From an uncultured Alistipes sp. (lineage in GTDB: Bacteria > Bacteroidota > Bacteroidia > Bacteroidales > Rikenellaceae): 64,000 nucleotides of DNA. Where the stretch lies: contig CANPHE010000005.1 in the NCBI GenBank assembly GCA_947573795.1, positions 1 to 64,000 on the forward strand. The letters are read 5' to 3'. Each line of letters opens with the position of its first letter. Position 1 is the stretch's first letter. This document shows, one piece after another, positions 33,195 to 42,384 of the stretch. The notes beneath the pieces were generated by a model. The model was given only the letters and a program-made list of their open reading frames with translations. It was not told the origin of the DNA and ran no database searches. The translations under genes were made by a program, and so were the position numbers.

Positions 33195-35699
33195 ATGGCT
33201 TTTTCGAAAGATACGTTGCGCAAAGCGCTTCCCGCAGCCGCAGCCCTCGTGCTATTCTTCGTCGTGAGCGCCCTCTATTTCGCTCCGCAGTTCCGCGGCG
33301 AAGTGCTGCCCCAGCACGACGTACTGCAATTCGACGGCATGTCGAAAGATATCAAAGATATGCGCGCCGCCACGGGCGAAGACCCCCAGTGGACGGGCGG
33401 CATGTTCTCGGGCATGCCCGCCTACCTGATCGACGTGGCCTACCCGGCCCAGCTGGTCAAAAACACGGTCGGCCGCATCACCAAACTCATCGACACCCCC
33501 GCGGGATTTCTCTTCTTCGCCATGACGGCCATGTGGCTCATGCTCCTCGTCTGCGGCCTCGATCCGTGGGCGGCGATCGTTCCGGCCCTGGCCTACGGAT
33601 TTTCGACCTATTTTCTGCTGATTATCGGCGCGGGACACATCACCAAGATGTGGGCACTGGTCTACGCTCCGCTGATGATGGGCGGCGCGTGGATGACCCT
33701 GCGGGGCAATCTGTGGCTCGGCGCGGCCTTCACGGCCCTGAGCGCCTCGCTCGAAATCGGCGCCAACCATCCGCAGATCACCTACTACTTCCTGCTGGCG
33801 ATGGGGGCCTTCTGGATCAGCGAAGCCGTCGCCGCGATCCGCGAACAGCGGATTCGGGCTTTCGGCATCCGCACGGCAGCACTCGTCGCCGCGGGTCTGC
33901 TGGCCGTAGCGTCGAACTTCGCCCCCCTCTGGTACACGGCCCAGCACTCGAAAGAGACCATCCGCGGCGGCTCGGAGCTCGCAGCGAAGAACGCCGCCAC
34001 GCCCCGGGGCCTCGACCTCGACTACGCCACGGCCTGGAGCTACGGACGCGCCGAGACGCTGAACCTGCTCGTCCCCGACTTCATGGGGCGCGAATCGGCC
34101 ACGACCTTCCCGTCGGACGGTGAGGTGGCGGCCACGGCCGAAAACTACGGACTGCGCGGTGTCGAGCAGCAGCTCCCGACCTACTGGGGCACGCAGCCCT
34201 ACACGGGCGGTCCGACCTACTTAGGTGCCGCAGCGATCTTCCTCGCCGTGCTGGGGCTTCTGCTCGTCGACGGACGCAACCGCTGGTGGATCGTCGCGAT
34301 CTGCGCGGCGATGATTCTGCTCGCCTGGGGGCGCAATTTGATAGGCATTACCGAATTGGCCTTCAAAGTGCTGCCCGGATACGACAAATTCCGCACCGTC
34401 TCGATGACACTCGTCGTCGTACAGTGGGCCGTACCGCTGTTGGGCGGCCTGGCACTCGCGCGGATTTTCGGCAGTGATATCCCGCGCGAACGGCTGCTCC
34501 GGGCACTGAAGTGGGCCCTCGGCACGACCGGAGGCCTCTGCCTGCTACTGGCGGTAGCCGGCGGCTCGCTTTTCGACTTCGGAGAAGAGGAGAGCATCGC
34601 CACGATGACCGAACAGTTCCGCCGCCTGTTCCAGGCCAACGACATGCAGACCTACATCGACCGCGGCATGGATGTCGAGTGGGGCGAAGGCATCGCCGCA
34701 GCGATGACCGCCGACCGCATCGCCATGATGCGCACGGACGCCTGGCGTTCGCTGACGATGATCGTCCTGGCGGCCGCCGGCGTATGGCTTTTCGCCCGGG
34801 GACGTTTCGGCAAATACGCGCTCACGGCGTGGCTCGGAGCGGTCGTGCTGCTCGACCTGGTGCCCGTCGACCTGCGGTTCCTCTCGCAGGAGGATTTCGT
34901 AACCCCACGACGGCAGCAGATCGTCGCCACGGAGGCCGACAAAACCATCTTGCAGGACCGCGACCCGGGATTCCGTGTGCTGAACCTCACAGTCAGCCCC
35001 TTCAACGACGCCACGACCTCCTATTTCCACCGCTCCGTGGGCGGTTACCACGGCGCCAAACTCTCGCGCTACCAAGACCTGATCGACCGCTACCTCTCGT
35101 CGCTCGACGAAGGGGTACTCGACATGCTCGACACGCGCTACCTGATCGTCCCCGGGGAAGGAGGACGCCCGCAGGCCGTGCGGCGCGGCACGGAGTACGG
35201 TCCGGCATGGTTCGTGGACTCGGTGGTCTACGCCCCGACGCCGCAGGCCGAGATCGACGCCCTCGGGACGACCGATCTGCGCACCGCGGCCGTCGTCGCC
35301 GATACGCAGCGCGAGCGCCTCGCGGCATGGACGAGCGAACCGCAGCCCGGCGATACGATCCGCCTCACGGAGTACCGCCCCAACTACCTGCGTTACACAT
35401 ACACGGCCGCATCGGAACGACTGGCCGTCTTCTCCGAAATCTTCTACGACGCAGGCTGGACGGCCTACGTCGACGGCAAGGAAGCTCCGGCCCTGCGCGC
35501 CGACTACGTGCTGCGGGCCATGCTGCTCCCGGCCGGGGAGGGCGTCGTAGAGTGGCGTTTCCGCGCCCCCGGCTGGACGATGGCCGAGACGGTGACCGGC
35601 ACAGCCTCGGTGCTGATCCTGTTAGGAGCCGCGGCCGCACTGCTGGCCGCACTCCGCGGCAAAAAACGCCCCGAAGAAACCGCAACGAACCAAAACTGA
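33195..35699 (+). CDS. YfhO-family membrane protein
   Basis: An 834-residue polytopic inner-membrane protein of the YfhO family. About a dozen hydrophobic helices fill the first ~560 residues, with family signatures LPQHDVLQFDG, FSGMPAYLIDVAYP and GANHPQITYYF. A soluble C-terminal beta-rich domain follows (GYHGAKLSRYQDLIDRYLS, NYLRYTYTAASERLAVFSEI, GWTAYVDGKEAPALRADYVL), then one last helix. YfhO proteins resemble GT-C-type glycosyltransferases and are linked to cell-envelope glycan or lipoteichoic acid glycosylation in other bacteria; its task in Bacteroidota is not established. Start at 33195 is 22 bp after a -7 box. It heads a plus-strand series of envelope and tRNA-modification genes. Confidence 0.85.
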   Translation: MAFSKDTLRKALPAAAALVLFFVVSALYFAPQFRGEVLPQHDVLQFDGMSKDIKDMRAATGEDPQWTGGMFSGMPAYLIDVAYPAQLVKNTVGRITKLIDTPAGFLFFAMTAMWLMLLVCGLDPWAAIVPALAYGFSTYFLLIIGAGHITKMWALVYAPLMMGGAWMTLRGNLWLGAAFTALSASLEIGANHPQITYYFLLAMGAFWISEAVAAIREQRIRAFGIRTAALVAAGLLAVASNFAPLWYTAQHSKETIRGGSELAAKNAATPRGLDLDYATAWSYGRAETLNLLVPDFMGRESATTFPSDGEVAATAENYGLRGVEQQLPTYWGTQPYTGGPTYLGAAAIFLAVLGLLLVDGRNRWWIVAICAAMILLAWGRNLIGITELAFKVLPGYDKFRTVSMTLVVVQWAVPLLGGLALARIFGSDIPRERLLRALKWALGTTGGLCLLLAVAGGSLFDFGEEESIATMTEQFRRLFQANDMQTYIDRGMDVEWGEGIAAAMTADRIAMMRTDAWRSLTMIVLAAAGVWLFARGRFGKYALTAWLGAVVLLDLVPVDLRFLSQEDFVTPRRQQIVATEADKTILQDRDPGFRVLNLTVSPFNDATTSYFHRSVGGYHGAKLSRYQDLIDRYLSSLDEGVLDMLDTRYLIVPGEGGRPQAVRRGTEYGPAWFVDSVVYAPTPQAEIDALGTTDLRTAAVVADTQRERLAAWTSEPQPGDTIRLTEYRPNYLRYTYTAASERLAVFSEIFYDAGWTAYVDGKEAPALRADYVLRAMLLPAGEGVVEWRFRAPGWTMAETVTGTASVLILLGAAAALLAALRGKKRPEETATNQN

Positions 35700-35751
35700 A
35701 AACTCCGGATTCCGCGGCACAGGCTGCTAACATCCGACATCCCGACCGATC

Positions 35752-36633
35752 ATGAATACCGATAAACGACTCAAACGCAAGGTCCGCAACTCCTACCTGG
35801 TCTCGACCGTCAGCATCGCACTGGTGCTGTTTCTGTTAGGCTCGGTGGGCTACCTGACGATCGCCGCCATGACCGTGGCCGGCACACTGCAACGGAGCAT
35901 CGCCGTGAGCGTCGAACTCACAGACGGGCTTTCCGACGAACTGCGGAGCCAGATCGAAAAACGACTCGCCGACGACGAACTGGTCGGCACGATCGCCTAT
36001 GTCCCGCGCGACGAGAAGGCGCAGGACGACGAGTTCCGCAAGATGTTCGGCAGCGACTTCGAGGAGGTACTCGACGAAAATCCCCTCTCCGACTCCTTCG
36101 AACTGACCCTCACGGAGGCTTCGGAGGACAAGACGCGGCTCGAAGCGTTCATCGCCGCCACGCAGCGCCTCACGGGCGTGGCCCACGTCTCCTACCCGGC
36201 ACTGCTGGCCGAGCAGCTGCATGCCACGGTGGGCAAATTCCGGTTGATCGTGCTGCTCTTCGGCGGCGCGCTGCTGGCCATATCGCTCATCCTGGTCCAC
36301 AACACGATCCGGCTGGCGATCTTCTCGAAACGCTACCTCATCAATACGATGAAGCTGGTCGGGGCGACCAAGTGGTTCATCATGAAACCCTTCCTGGGCA
36401 GCAGCCTCACGCAGGGCGTTCTGGCCGGAGCGATGGCCTCGGTGCTCCTCGGAGCTGCGGTCTACGGACTCGGCGAGGCGGTTCCCGAACTCCTGAACAC
36501 GACCGAGCTGTACCGCATCGGAGCGATCCTCGGCGCGATGGTCCTGGGAGGTATCCTGATCTCGGGAATCTTCACCGTCACGGCGCTCAACAAGTTCATC
36601 AACATGAAGTCCAACAAGATATACCTATATTAA
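35752..36633 (+). CDS. ftsX: cell division protein FtsX
   Basis: A 293-residue protein with the FtsX layout: one N-terminal transmembrane helix (residues ~20-45), an extracytoplasmic domain (~50-160), and three further helices within the FtsX permease domain (IVLLFGGALLAISLILVHN, MKLVGATKWFIMKPFL). FtsX partners the ATPase FtsE to control cell-wall hydrolases at the septum; ftsE is not in this window. It lies 52 bp after the YfhO-like gene, and its stop shares one base with the start of the next gene, so the two are translated together. Confidence 0.92.
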   Translation: MNTDKRLKRKVRNSYLVSTVSIALVLFLLGSVGYLTIAAMTVAGTLQRSIAVSVELTDGLSDELRSQIEKRLADDELVGTIAYVPRDEKAQDDEFRKMFGSDFEEVLDENPLSDSFELTLTEASEDKTRLEAFIAATQRLTGVAHVSYPALLAEQLHATVGKFRLIVLLFGGALLAISLILVHNTIRLAIFSKRYLINTMKLVGATKWFIMKPFLGSSLTQGVLAGAMASVLLGAAVYGLGEAVPELLNTTELYRIGAILGAMVLGGILISGIFTVTALNKFINMKSNKIYLY

Positions 36634-36893
36634 TGAAAAACACGTCCGACAAACCGCAGGGCGGGCAGCAGGAAGACCCCCGCATGCCCCTCACCCGCCG
36701 CAACTACCTGTTGCTGGCCATAGGATTCGCCGTCATCGTCCTGGGCTTCGTACTCATGTCCGGAGGCGGCAGCGAATCTCCCGACGAGTTCGACTACGCG
36801 ATGTTCTCGTGGCGCCGCATCACGCTGGCCCCGATTCTCGTCGTGGCCGGCTTCGCCGTCGAAATCTTCGCCATCATGAAACGCTACAAGTAA
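36633..36893 (+). CDS. DUF3098 small membrane protein
   Basis: An 86-residue protein with a polar N-terminal part and two transmembrane helices ([19 protein letters not shown] and [19 protein letters not shown]), joined by the conserved short loop [14 protein letters not shown]. This matches DUF3098, a Bacteroidota family usually found between ftsX and uppP, as here. The function is unknown. The start ATG at 36633 overlaps the ftsX stop codon (TAATG). Confidence 0.88.
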   Translation: MKNTSDKPQGGQQEDPRMPLTRRNYLLLAIGFAVIVLGFVLMSGGGSESPDEFDYAMFSWRRITLAPILVVAGFAVEIFAIMKRYK

Positions 36894-36918
36894 CCGTCCG
36901 ACAAACCCGAACTTCATC

Positions 36919-37710
36919 ATGGATACCTTACAAGCCATCCTGCTCGGCATCGTGCAGGGAATCACCGAATTTCTACCCGTGTCGAGCAGCGGCCACCTGC
37001 AAATCGCCAAGGAGCTGCTCGGCGTGGAACTCGAAGAGAATCTGACGTTCGACGTCACGCTGCACGCCGCAACGGTACTCAGCACGATCGTCGTGCTATG
37101 GAGCGAAGTGTGGCGCCTGCTGAAAGGACTTTTCTCGCGCCGATTCAACGAGGAGCAGGCCTACGTGCTCAAACTCGTGATCTCGATGATCCCGATCGGC
37201 ATCGTCGGTTTCCTGCTCAAGGACCGCATCAACGAGATGCTCGACGCACCTTATATTCTCGTGATCGTCGGCGCCATGCTGCTCCTGACCGCCGGTCTGC
37301 TGGCCTTCGCCTACTACGCCAAGCCGCGGCCCAAGGAGACGATCTCCTACCGCGACGCCTTCATCATCGGCCTGGCGCAGGCCTGCGCCGCCATGCCCGG
37401 ACTCTCGCGCTCGGGATCGACCATCGCCACGGGTCTGCTACTGGGCAACCGGAAGGCCGCCGTCGCGCAATTCTCGTTCCTGATGGTCCTGGCGCCGATC
37501 CTGGGCGAGACGCTGCTCGAATGCGTGAGCGGAGAGCTGACGACGGGCATCGCCGCAGGACCGCTCGCCGCCGGTTTCGCCGCGTCGTTCGTCACCGGAT
37601 GCCTCGCCTGCAAATTCATGATCGAAGTGGTCAAACGCGGCAAACTCATCTGGTTCTCGATCTACTGCGCCGCGGCAGGCATCGTCGCCATCGCCAGCTA
37701 TCTCTGGTAG
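36919..37710 (+). CDS. uppP: undecaprenyl-diphosphatase
   Basis: A 263-residue polytopic membrane protein of the UppP/BacA family. It shows the two conserved motifs of the active site: [15 protein letters not shown] near the N-terminus and [14 protein letters not shown] near residue 155. It removes one phosphate from undecaprenyl diphosphate so that the lipid carrier can be reused for peptidoglycan and surface glycan synthesis; overproduction is known to give bacitracin resistance. It follows the DUF3098 gene by 25 bp. Confidence 0.96.
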   Translation: MDTLQAILLGIVQGITEFLPVSSSGHLQIAKELLGVELEENLTFDVTLHAATVLSTIVVLWSEVWRLLKGLFSRRFNEEQAYVLKLVISMIPIGIVGFLLKDRINEMLDAPYILVIVGAMLLLTAGLLAFAYYAKPRPKETISYRDAFIIGLAQACAAMPGLSRSGSTIATGLLLGNRKAAVAQFSFLMVLAPILGETLLECVSGELTTGIAAGPLAAGFAASFVTGCLACKFMIEVVKRGKLIWFSIYCAAAGIVAIASYLW

Positions 37711-37737
37711 CCCCCACACCCATTCACAGAAACTTAC

Positions 37738-38454
37738 ATGCTGAAAAAACCGGACCTCAGAGGGATCAATTTCGAAGACGGCTACATCGCCGTGCTGAAC
37801 AAACCGCTCGAATGGACCTCGGCGGATGTCGTCCGCAAAATCAAATTCACGCTTCGCAAACTGGGCTACCGCCGCATCAAGGTGGGACACGCCGGGACGC
37901 TCGATCCGCTCGCCACGGGCGTGCTGCTCGTCTGCATCGGCCGCGCCACGAAACTCGTCGACGCGCTCCAGGCCGAGGAGAAGGAGTACACGGCCGACGT
38001 GCTACTGGGCGCCACGACCCCCAGCTACGACCTGGAACACCCCATAGACCGGACCTACCCCACCGACCACATCACGCGTGCGGGCGTGCTCGAAGCCCTC
38101 GCCTCGCTCACCGGCGAAATCTTGCAGACTCCGCCGCTCTTTTCGGCCAAAAAGGTCTCCGGGACACGTGCCTACGAACTGGCCCGCGCGGGCGAGGAGG
38201 TCGAACTGCGCCGCGTGCCCGTCACGATCTACGAACTGGAACTCACGGCCTGCGAGCTGCCGCGCATCGCCGTCCGCGTACGATGCAGCAAGGGCACCTA
38301 CATTCGCGCCCTGGCCCGCGACATCGGCGAAGCTTTGCAGAGCGGTGCCCACCTCACGTCGCTGTGCCGCACGCGCAGCGGCGGTTTCACCCTCGAAAAA
38401 GCCTACGAACTGGATGATTTTCTGGAAAGTTTACAAAAACTTGAAACAAAATAA
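37738..38454 (+). CDS. truB: tRNA pseudouridine(55) synthase
   Basis: A 238-residue TruB. Motif I (NKPLEWTSADVVRKIK), motif II with the catalytic Asp (GHAGTLDPLATGVL, about residue 57) and the Tyr/Lys/Arg motifs (EKEYTADVLLG, RVRCSKGTYIRALARDIG) are all present. It converts U55 of the T-loop in tRNAs to pseudouridine. The protein is short because it lacks the C-terminal PUA domain of E. coli TruB, as is common in Bacteroidota. It starts 27 bp after uppP. Confidence 0.96.
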   Translation: MLKKPDLRGINFEDGYIAVLNKPLEWTSADVVRKIKFTLRKLGYRRIKVGHAGTLDPLATGVLLVCIGRATKLVDALQAEEKEYTADVLLGATTPSYDLEHPIDRTYPTDHITRAGVLEALASLTGEILQTPPLFSAKKVSGTRAYELARAGEEVELRRVPVTIYELELTACELPRIAVRVRCSKGTYIRALARDIGEALQSGAHLTSLCRTRSGGFTLEKAYELDDFLESLQKLETK

Positions 38455-38509
38455 TCTTTTTTGCGTATAAGGATTAATTGTACTATTTCCCAGAACGTAA
38501 GTAACAGCT

Positions 38510-39559
38510 ATGAAATTATCGCAATACGGATACGATTTCGCGCCCGAAATGCTGGCCAAGTATCCGACCGACAATCGCGACGACTCGCGGCTGATGGTCA
38601 TCAATCGCGCCAAAGGAACCATCGAACACCGGATTTTCAAGGATATCATCGAATATTTCGACGAAAAGGACCTCTTTCTGTTCAACGATACGAAAGTCTT
38701 CCCCGCGCGGCTCTACGGCAACAAGGAGAAGACGGGCGCCGAGATCGAAATCTTCCTGCTGCGCGAGTTGAACCGCGAACTGCGCCTGTGGGACGTGCTG
38801 GTCGACCCGGCCCGCAAAATCCGCATCGGCAACAAGCTCTATTTCGGCGACGACGACCTGCTGGTGGCCGAGGTGATCGACAACACCACTTCGCGCGGCC
38901 GCACGCTGCGCTTCCTGTTCGACGGTTCCTACGAGGAGTTCAAGGAGGCGCTTTTCGCCCTGGGCGAAACGCCGCTGCCGAGGTGGGTGCGCGAGAAGGT
39001 CGAGCCCGAAGACGCCGAACGCTATCAGACGATCTTCGCCCGCCACGAAGGCGCCGTAGCCGCTCCGACGGCCGGCATGCACTTCTCGAAACATCTGCTC
39101 AAACGTATGGAGATCAAGGGCATCGACTCGGCCTACATTACCCTCCACGTAGGGCTGGGCAACTTCCGCACGGTGGATGTCGAGGACCTCTCCAAACACA
39201 AGATGGATTCCGAACAGTATTTCGTCACGGAGGGGGCCGCCCAGGCCGTGAACGCCGCCAAGGACCGCAACCGCAAGGTCGTCGCGATCGGCACCACCGT
39301 GATGCGTACGATCGAAACCGCCGTTTCGACGGGCGGCCGGATCAAAGCCTCCGAAGGCTGGACCAACAAATTCATCTTCGCACCCTACGAATTCACCGTC
39401 GCCGACGCGATGGTGACCAACTTCCACCTGCCCTATTCGACGCAGCTGATGATGGTGGCCGCATTCGGCGGATACGAGCAGGTCATGGAGGCCTACAAGG
39501 TCGCCAAGCAGGAGGGCTATCGCTTCGGCACGTACGGCGATGCGATGCTGATCCTTTAA
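38510..39559 (+). CDS. queA: S-adenosylmethionine:tRNA ribosyltransferase-isomerase
   Basis: A 349-residue QueA, full length. Conserved stretches include [47 protein letters not shown] and [18 protein letters not shown], ending with [19 protein letters not shown]. It transfers and isomerises the ribosyl group of SAM onto the 7-deazaguanine base of tRNA, making epoxyqueuosine. It follows truB by 55 bp, so the two form a tRNA-modification pair in the same run. Confidence 0.97.
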   Translation: MKLSQYGYDFAPEMLAKYPTDNRDDSRLMVINRAKGTIEHRIFKDIIEYFDEKDLFLFNDTKVFPARLYGNKEKTGAEIEIFLLRELNRELRLWDVLVDPARKIRIGNKLYFGDDDLLVAEVIDNTTSRGRTLRFLFDGSYEEFKEALFALGETPLPRWVREKVEPEDAERYQTIFARHEGAVAAPTAGMHFSKHLLKRMEIKGIDSAYITLHVGLGNFRTVDVEDLSKHKMDSEQYFVTEGAAQAVNAAKDRNRKVVAIGTTVMRTIETAVSTGGRIKASEGWTNKFIFAPYEFTVADAMVTNFHLPYSTQLMMVAAFGGYEQVMEAYKVAKQEGYRFGTYGDAMLIL

Positions 39560-39585
39560 GAAGCCTGTTTCTAAGAATTTTTCAC

Positions 39586-39593
39586 TATCTTTG
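39586..39593 (+). promoter_or_regulatory. -7 box ahead of the GT5-like gene
   Basis: TATCTTTG lies 83 bp before the ATG of the GT5-like gene and 4 bp before the ATG of a 19-codon open frame. It restarts transcription after queA. Confidence 0.65.
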
Positions 39594-39597
39594 CAAA

Positions 39598-39657
39598 ATG
39601 AAAAATCCGTTCCGCCGCTTCGCTCCGGATCCGCGACGACGAAACGGATTTTCATAA
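39598..39657 (+). promoter_or_regulatory. leader with 19-codon frame and 10-bp stem hairpin
   Basis: The leader starts with a small frame, MKNPFRRFAPDPRRRNGFS. A perfect inverted repeat spans it: AAAATCCGTT (39602-39611) and AACGGATTTT (39643-39652). The hairpin may be a terminator of queA or a control element of the next gene. The peptide is Arg/Pro-rich and may only be an accident of the palindrome. Confidence 0.45.
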
Positions 39658-39676
39658 AACCATAAACTCTCGAATC

Positions 39677-40483
39677 ATGGCAAGCAAGATTCTGTACGTC
39701 TGTCAGCGGGTCATGCCTTACCTCCCCGAAACGGAGGACTCCAAACTCTGCCGCACGCTGGTGCAGGCGATGCAGGAGTGCGGCAACGAGATTCGCACCT
39801 TCATGCCCCGCTACGGTTGCATCAACGAACGCCGCCATCAGCTGCACGAAGTGATCCGCCTGTCGGGTATGAACCTCATCATCGACGACAACGACCACCA
39901 GCTCATCATCAAGGTGGCGTCGATTCCCGCCGTGCGCGTACAGATCTACTTCATCGACAACGACGACTATTTCTCGCGCAAGGCCGTGCTGACCGACGAG
40001 GCGGGAGCCTGGTTCGACGACAACGACGAGCGTGCGATCTTCTTCGCCCGCGGCGTGCTGGAGACGGTCAAGAAACTGCGCTGGACGCCCGACGTGGTGC
40101 ACTGCCACGGATGGTTCACGGCCGTGACCCCGGTCTACCTGAAGCACGTTTTCGCCGACGACCCGATTTTCCGGGACGTGAAGATCGTCGTGTCGCTCTA
40201 CGACGATGCCTTCCCCGGAGAACTCGACCCGCAGTTCGCCTCGAAGATCGCCGGCGAGGGCGTGGAGGATAAAAATCTCGAAATTCTCGCCCGTCCGTCA
40301 TACGAAAACCTGTGCCGCTTCGTTATGGAGTATGCCGACGGCATCGTCGCAGCGTCGCCCAATGTCGACGCCCGGGTACTCGAAATCGCCCGCGCGAGCG
40401 GCAAACCGATGCTCGAATACCAGTCGCCCGAGGCGGAGGACTTTTTCGCTAATTACAACCGATTCTATGAAGAATTACAATAA
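39677..40483 (+). CDS. glycogen/starch synthase-like protein (GT5 N-terminal domain only)
   Basis: A 268-residue protein that matches the N-terminal Rossmann domain of GT5 glycogen synthases (KILYVCQRVMPYLPE, VRVQIYFIDNDDYFSR, TPDVVHCHGWFTAVTPVYLK) but lacks the C-terminal ADP-glucose-binding domain, so it is half the usual length. Bacteroidota carry such a short form next to a DUF4270 gene, as here, so it is a conserved family and not a truncation. Enzyme activity on its own is doubtful. Its 3' end overlaps the start of the DUF4270 gene by 17 bp, so the two are likely translated together. Confidence 0.82.
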   Translation: MASKILYVCQRVMPYLPETEDSKLCRTLVQAMQECGNEIRTFMPRYGCINERRHQLHEVIRLSGMNLIIDDNDHQLIIKVASIPAVRVQIYFIDNDDYFSRKAVLTDEAGAWFDDNDERAIFFARGVLETVKKLRWTPDVVHCHGWFTAVTPVYLKHVFADDPIFRDVKIVVSLYDDAFPGELDPQFASKIAGEGVEDKNLEILARPSYENLCRFVMEYADGIVAASPNVDARVLEIARASGKPMLEYQSPEAEDFFANYNRFYEELQ

Positions 40484-42146
40484 CTTCCGTCGCACCCTGC
40501 TCCGCACGGCCGCTTCCGTGCTCGCTGCGGCCGCCCTCATGGCGGGCTGCACCAAGGTCGACGATACGCTGGGCGGCAACCTCATTCCGGAGAACCAGCA
40601 GATGCGCATGGGATTCACGACCCTCCCCAAAGAGGGCGTCAACCCCAAGAAGTATGTCGAGACGCGGTTGTTCCAGACCGATTCGATCCTCGCGTCGAAC
40701 CTCTCGACGGGATACCTCGGTTCGCAGCTCAACGATACGCTGGGGCTGCGCACGGCCGGATTCCTCACGCAATACCTCAACTATTACTACGTCCCGGACA
40801 AGTATTTCGGGTACAAGCCTATCTTCGACTCGGCGCAACTGCTGCTTTCGATATCGAGCTACGGGGCGGATACGCTCACCGAACAGACTTTCGCCATCTA
40901 CGAAATCGCGAGCAACGACTACTTGACGAAAAAACCGATCGCTCCGGGCGCCACCGAACGCGATACGCTTTTCTACCTCAACTTCGATCCCGACGCGGCG
41001 GGCATCTACGACCGTTCGAAGAAGCTCTTTACCTTCACCCTGGGCGGCGATCACGGTCCCTCGACGACGGCCGTGACGCTCGATCCGACGGATGAGGGTT
41101 ACGCCTTCATCCGCCGCCTGATGCTCCAGGAAGGCAAATACAAGGACGACTACACGATCTACGGTGCCGACAGCCTCGACTATTGGGTCGAGGAGTTCAA
41201 GGGACTCTATATCTGCCCCGACCCGGATGCGCCGCTCACGACCTCGGGCACGGGTGCGATCTACTCCACGGACCTCTCCGGTTCGGGACTCTCGGTCTAC
41301 GGCCGCAACCGTTCGGAGAACGACCCTTCGCTCATCAAAGATACGGTCGGCATGGTCTATTACTTCAATTTGTCGGATGCCGAGGCCGGCAATGTCTCTG
41401 TGAACGTCATCGACCGCGACTACACGAAGTGTTCGCCCGCACTGGCCGAGCACCTGCGCATCGATGCGGCCGATGCGGCCGAATCCAACGAGGCGCGTCC
41501 GGAAAACCCGACGATCCGCGTCGAAGGCATGGGCGGCGCCGTCACGGAGCTGACCTTCTCGAAACTTTTCTTCGACGCCCTGGAGGAGGAACTCGCCACG
41601 GCGCAGGAGTTGGGATTCCGCACGCTGGCATTCAGCCAGGTACGCATGTCGATCTACTTCCCCGGCAGCGATTACGACTGGCGCAAGATCGACCCGACGA
41701 GCTCCGGAAATCTCATCGCCGGGATGACCGCAGCCCCGTCGCGTCTGGGACTCTACACCAATTATAAGAAACTGACGGCTATCAGCGACTACAACTATAT
41801 CTACGAAAACTCGTACAGCCTGGAGCTCGCCTACGGCGGTTACATCAACCGCAGCCGCGGCTGTTACACGATGGACGTCACGGGCTACGTACAACAGTTG
41901 TGGAACAGCTATACCGAAGCAAAACGGACGCTCCGCGACCACGACCGGGCCGAGAAGCTCACCGACGACGAGTGGCAAAAGATCGTGGACAAGATCGAGA
42001 ACCGATCGGTCTACCTCGGTCCCGAGGCATACAGTCTCTTCACGCCCTCGTTCGGCGTGTTGCAGGGTGCCGCGACCGACGAGTCGGATGCCGTGCAGAA
42101 CAATGCGCCGATCCGGTTCGACGTCGCATACAACATGATAAAATAA
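40467..42146 (+). CDS. DUF4270 lipoprotein
   Basis: A 559-residue outer-membrane lipoprotein: an Arg-rich signal (MKNYNNFRRTLLRTAASVLA), then ALMAGC with the lipobox Cys. The start at 40467 is preferred over the long upstream frame because it gives the signal peptide. The mature protein begins KVDDTLGGNLIPENQQMRMG and is beta-rich, as in DUF4270, a Bacteroidota family of unknown function often next to the short GT5-like gene. Nothing visible suggests a catalytic site. Confidence 0.85.
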   Translation: MKNYNNFRRTLLRTAASVLAAAALMAGCTKVDDTLGGNLIPENQQMRMGFTTLPKEGVNPKKYVETRLFQTDSILASNLSTGYLGSQLNDTLGLRTAGFLTQYLNYYYVPDKYFGYKPIFDSAQLLLSISSYGADTLTEQTFAIYEIASNDYLTKKPIAPGATERDTLFYLNFDPDAAGIYDRSKKLFTFTLGGDHGPSTTAVTLDPTDEGYAFIRRLMLQEGKYKDDYTIYGADSLDYWVEEFKGLYICPDPDAPLTTSGTGAIYSTDLSGSGLSVYGRNRSENDPSLIKDTVGMVYYFNLSDAEAGNVSVNVIDRDYTKCSPALAEHLRIDAADAAESNEARPENPTIRVEGMGGAVTELTFSKLFFDALEEELATAQELGFRTLAFSQVRMSIYFPGSDYDWRKIDPTSSGNLIAGMTAAPSRLGLYTNYKKLTAISDYNYIYENSYSLELAYGGYINRSRGCYTMDVTGYVQQLWNSYTEAKRTLRDHDRAEKLTDDEWQKIVDKIENRSVYLGPEAYSLFTPSFGVLQGAATDESDAVQNNAPIRFDVAYNMIK

Positions 42147-42384
42147 CCGATATCAGAATCACGATGCGCAACCCGAAGAGGGTTTGAATTCGTCTGCGAG
42201 ATTTTCGGAATCTGTTTTACGGATGTTTTCCGGGTTTGTTCTCGTCGCATAGCGGAACTATGGGACAGGAAGAAGCACGGAAAACAGCCGTAAAAAGACC
42301 GAAAGGACGGATGCGGATAAGTTCGGAACCGTTTCGAAGCAGAACGACTCGGGTTCGCATTTCTGAAAATGCCATAAAGACATC

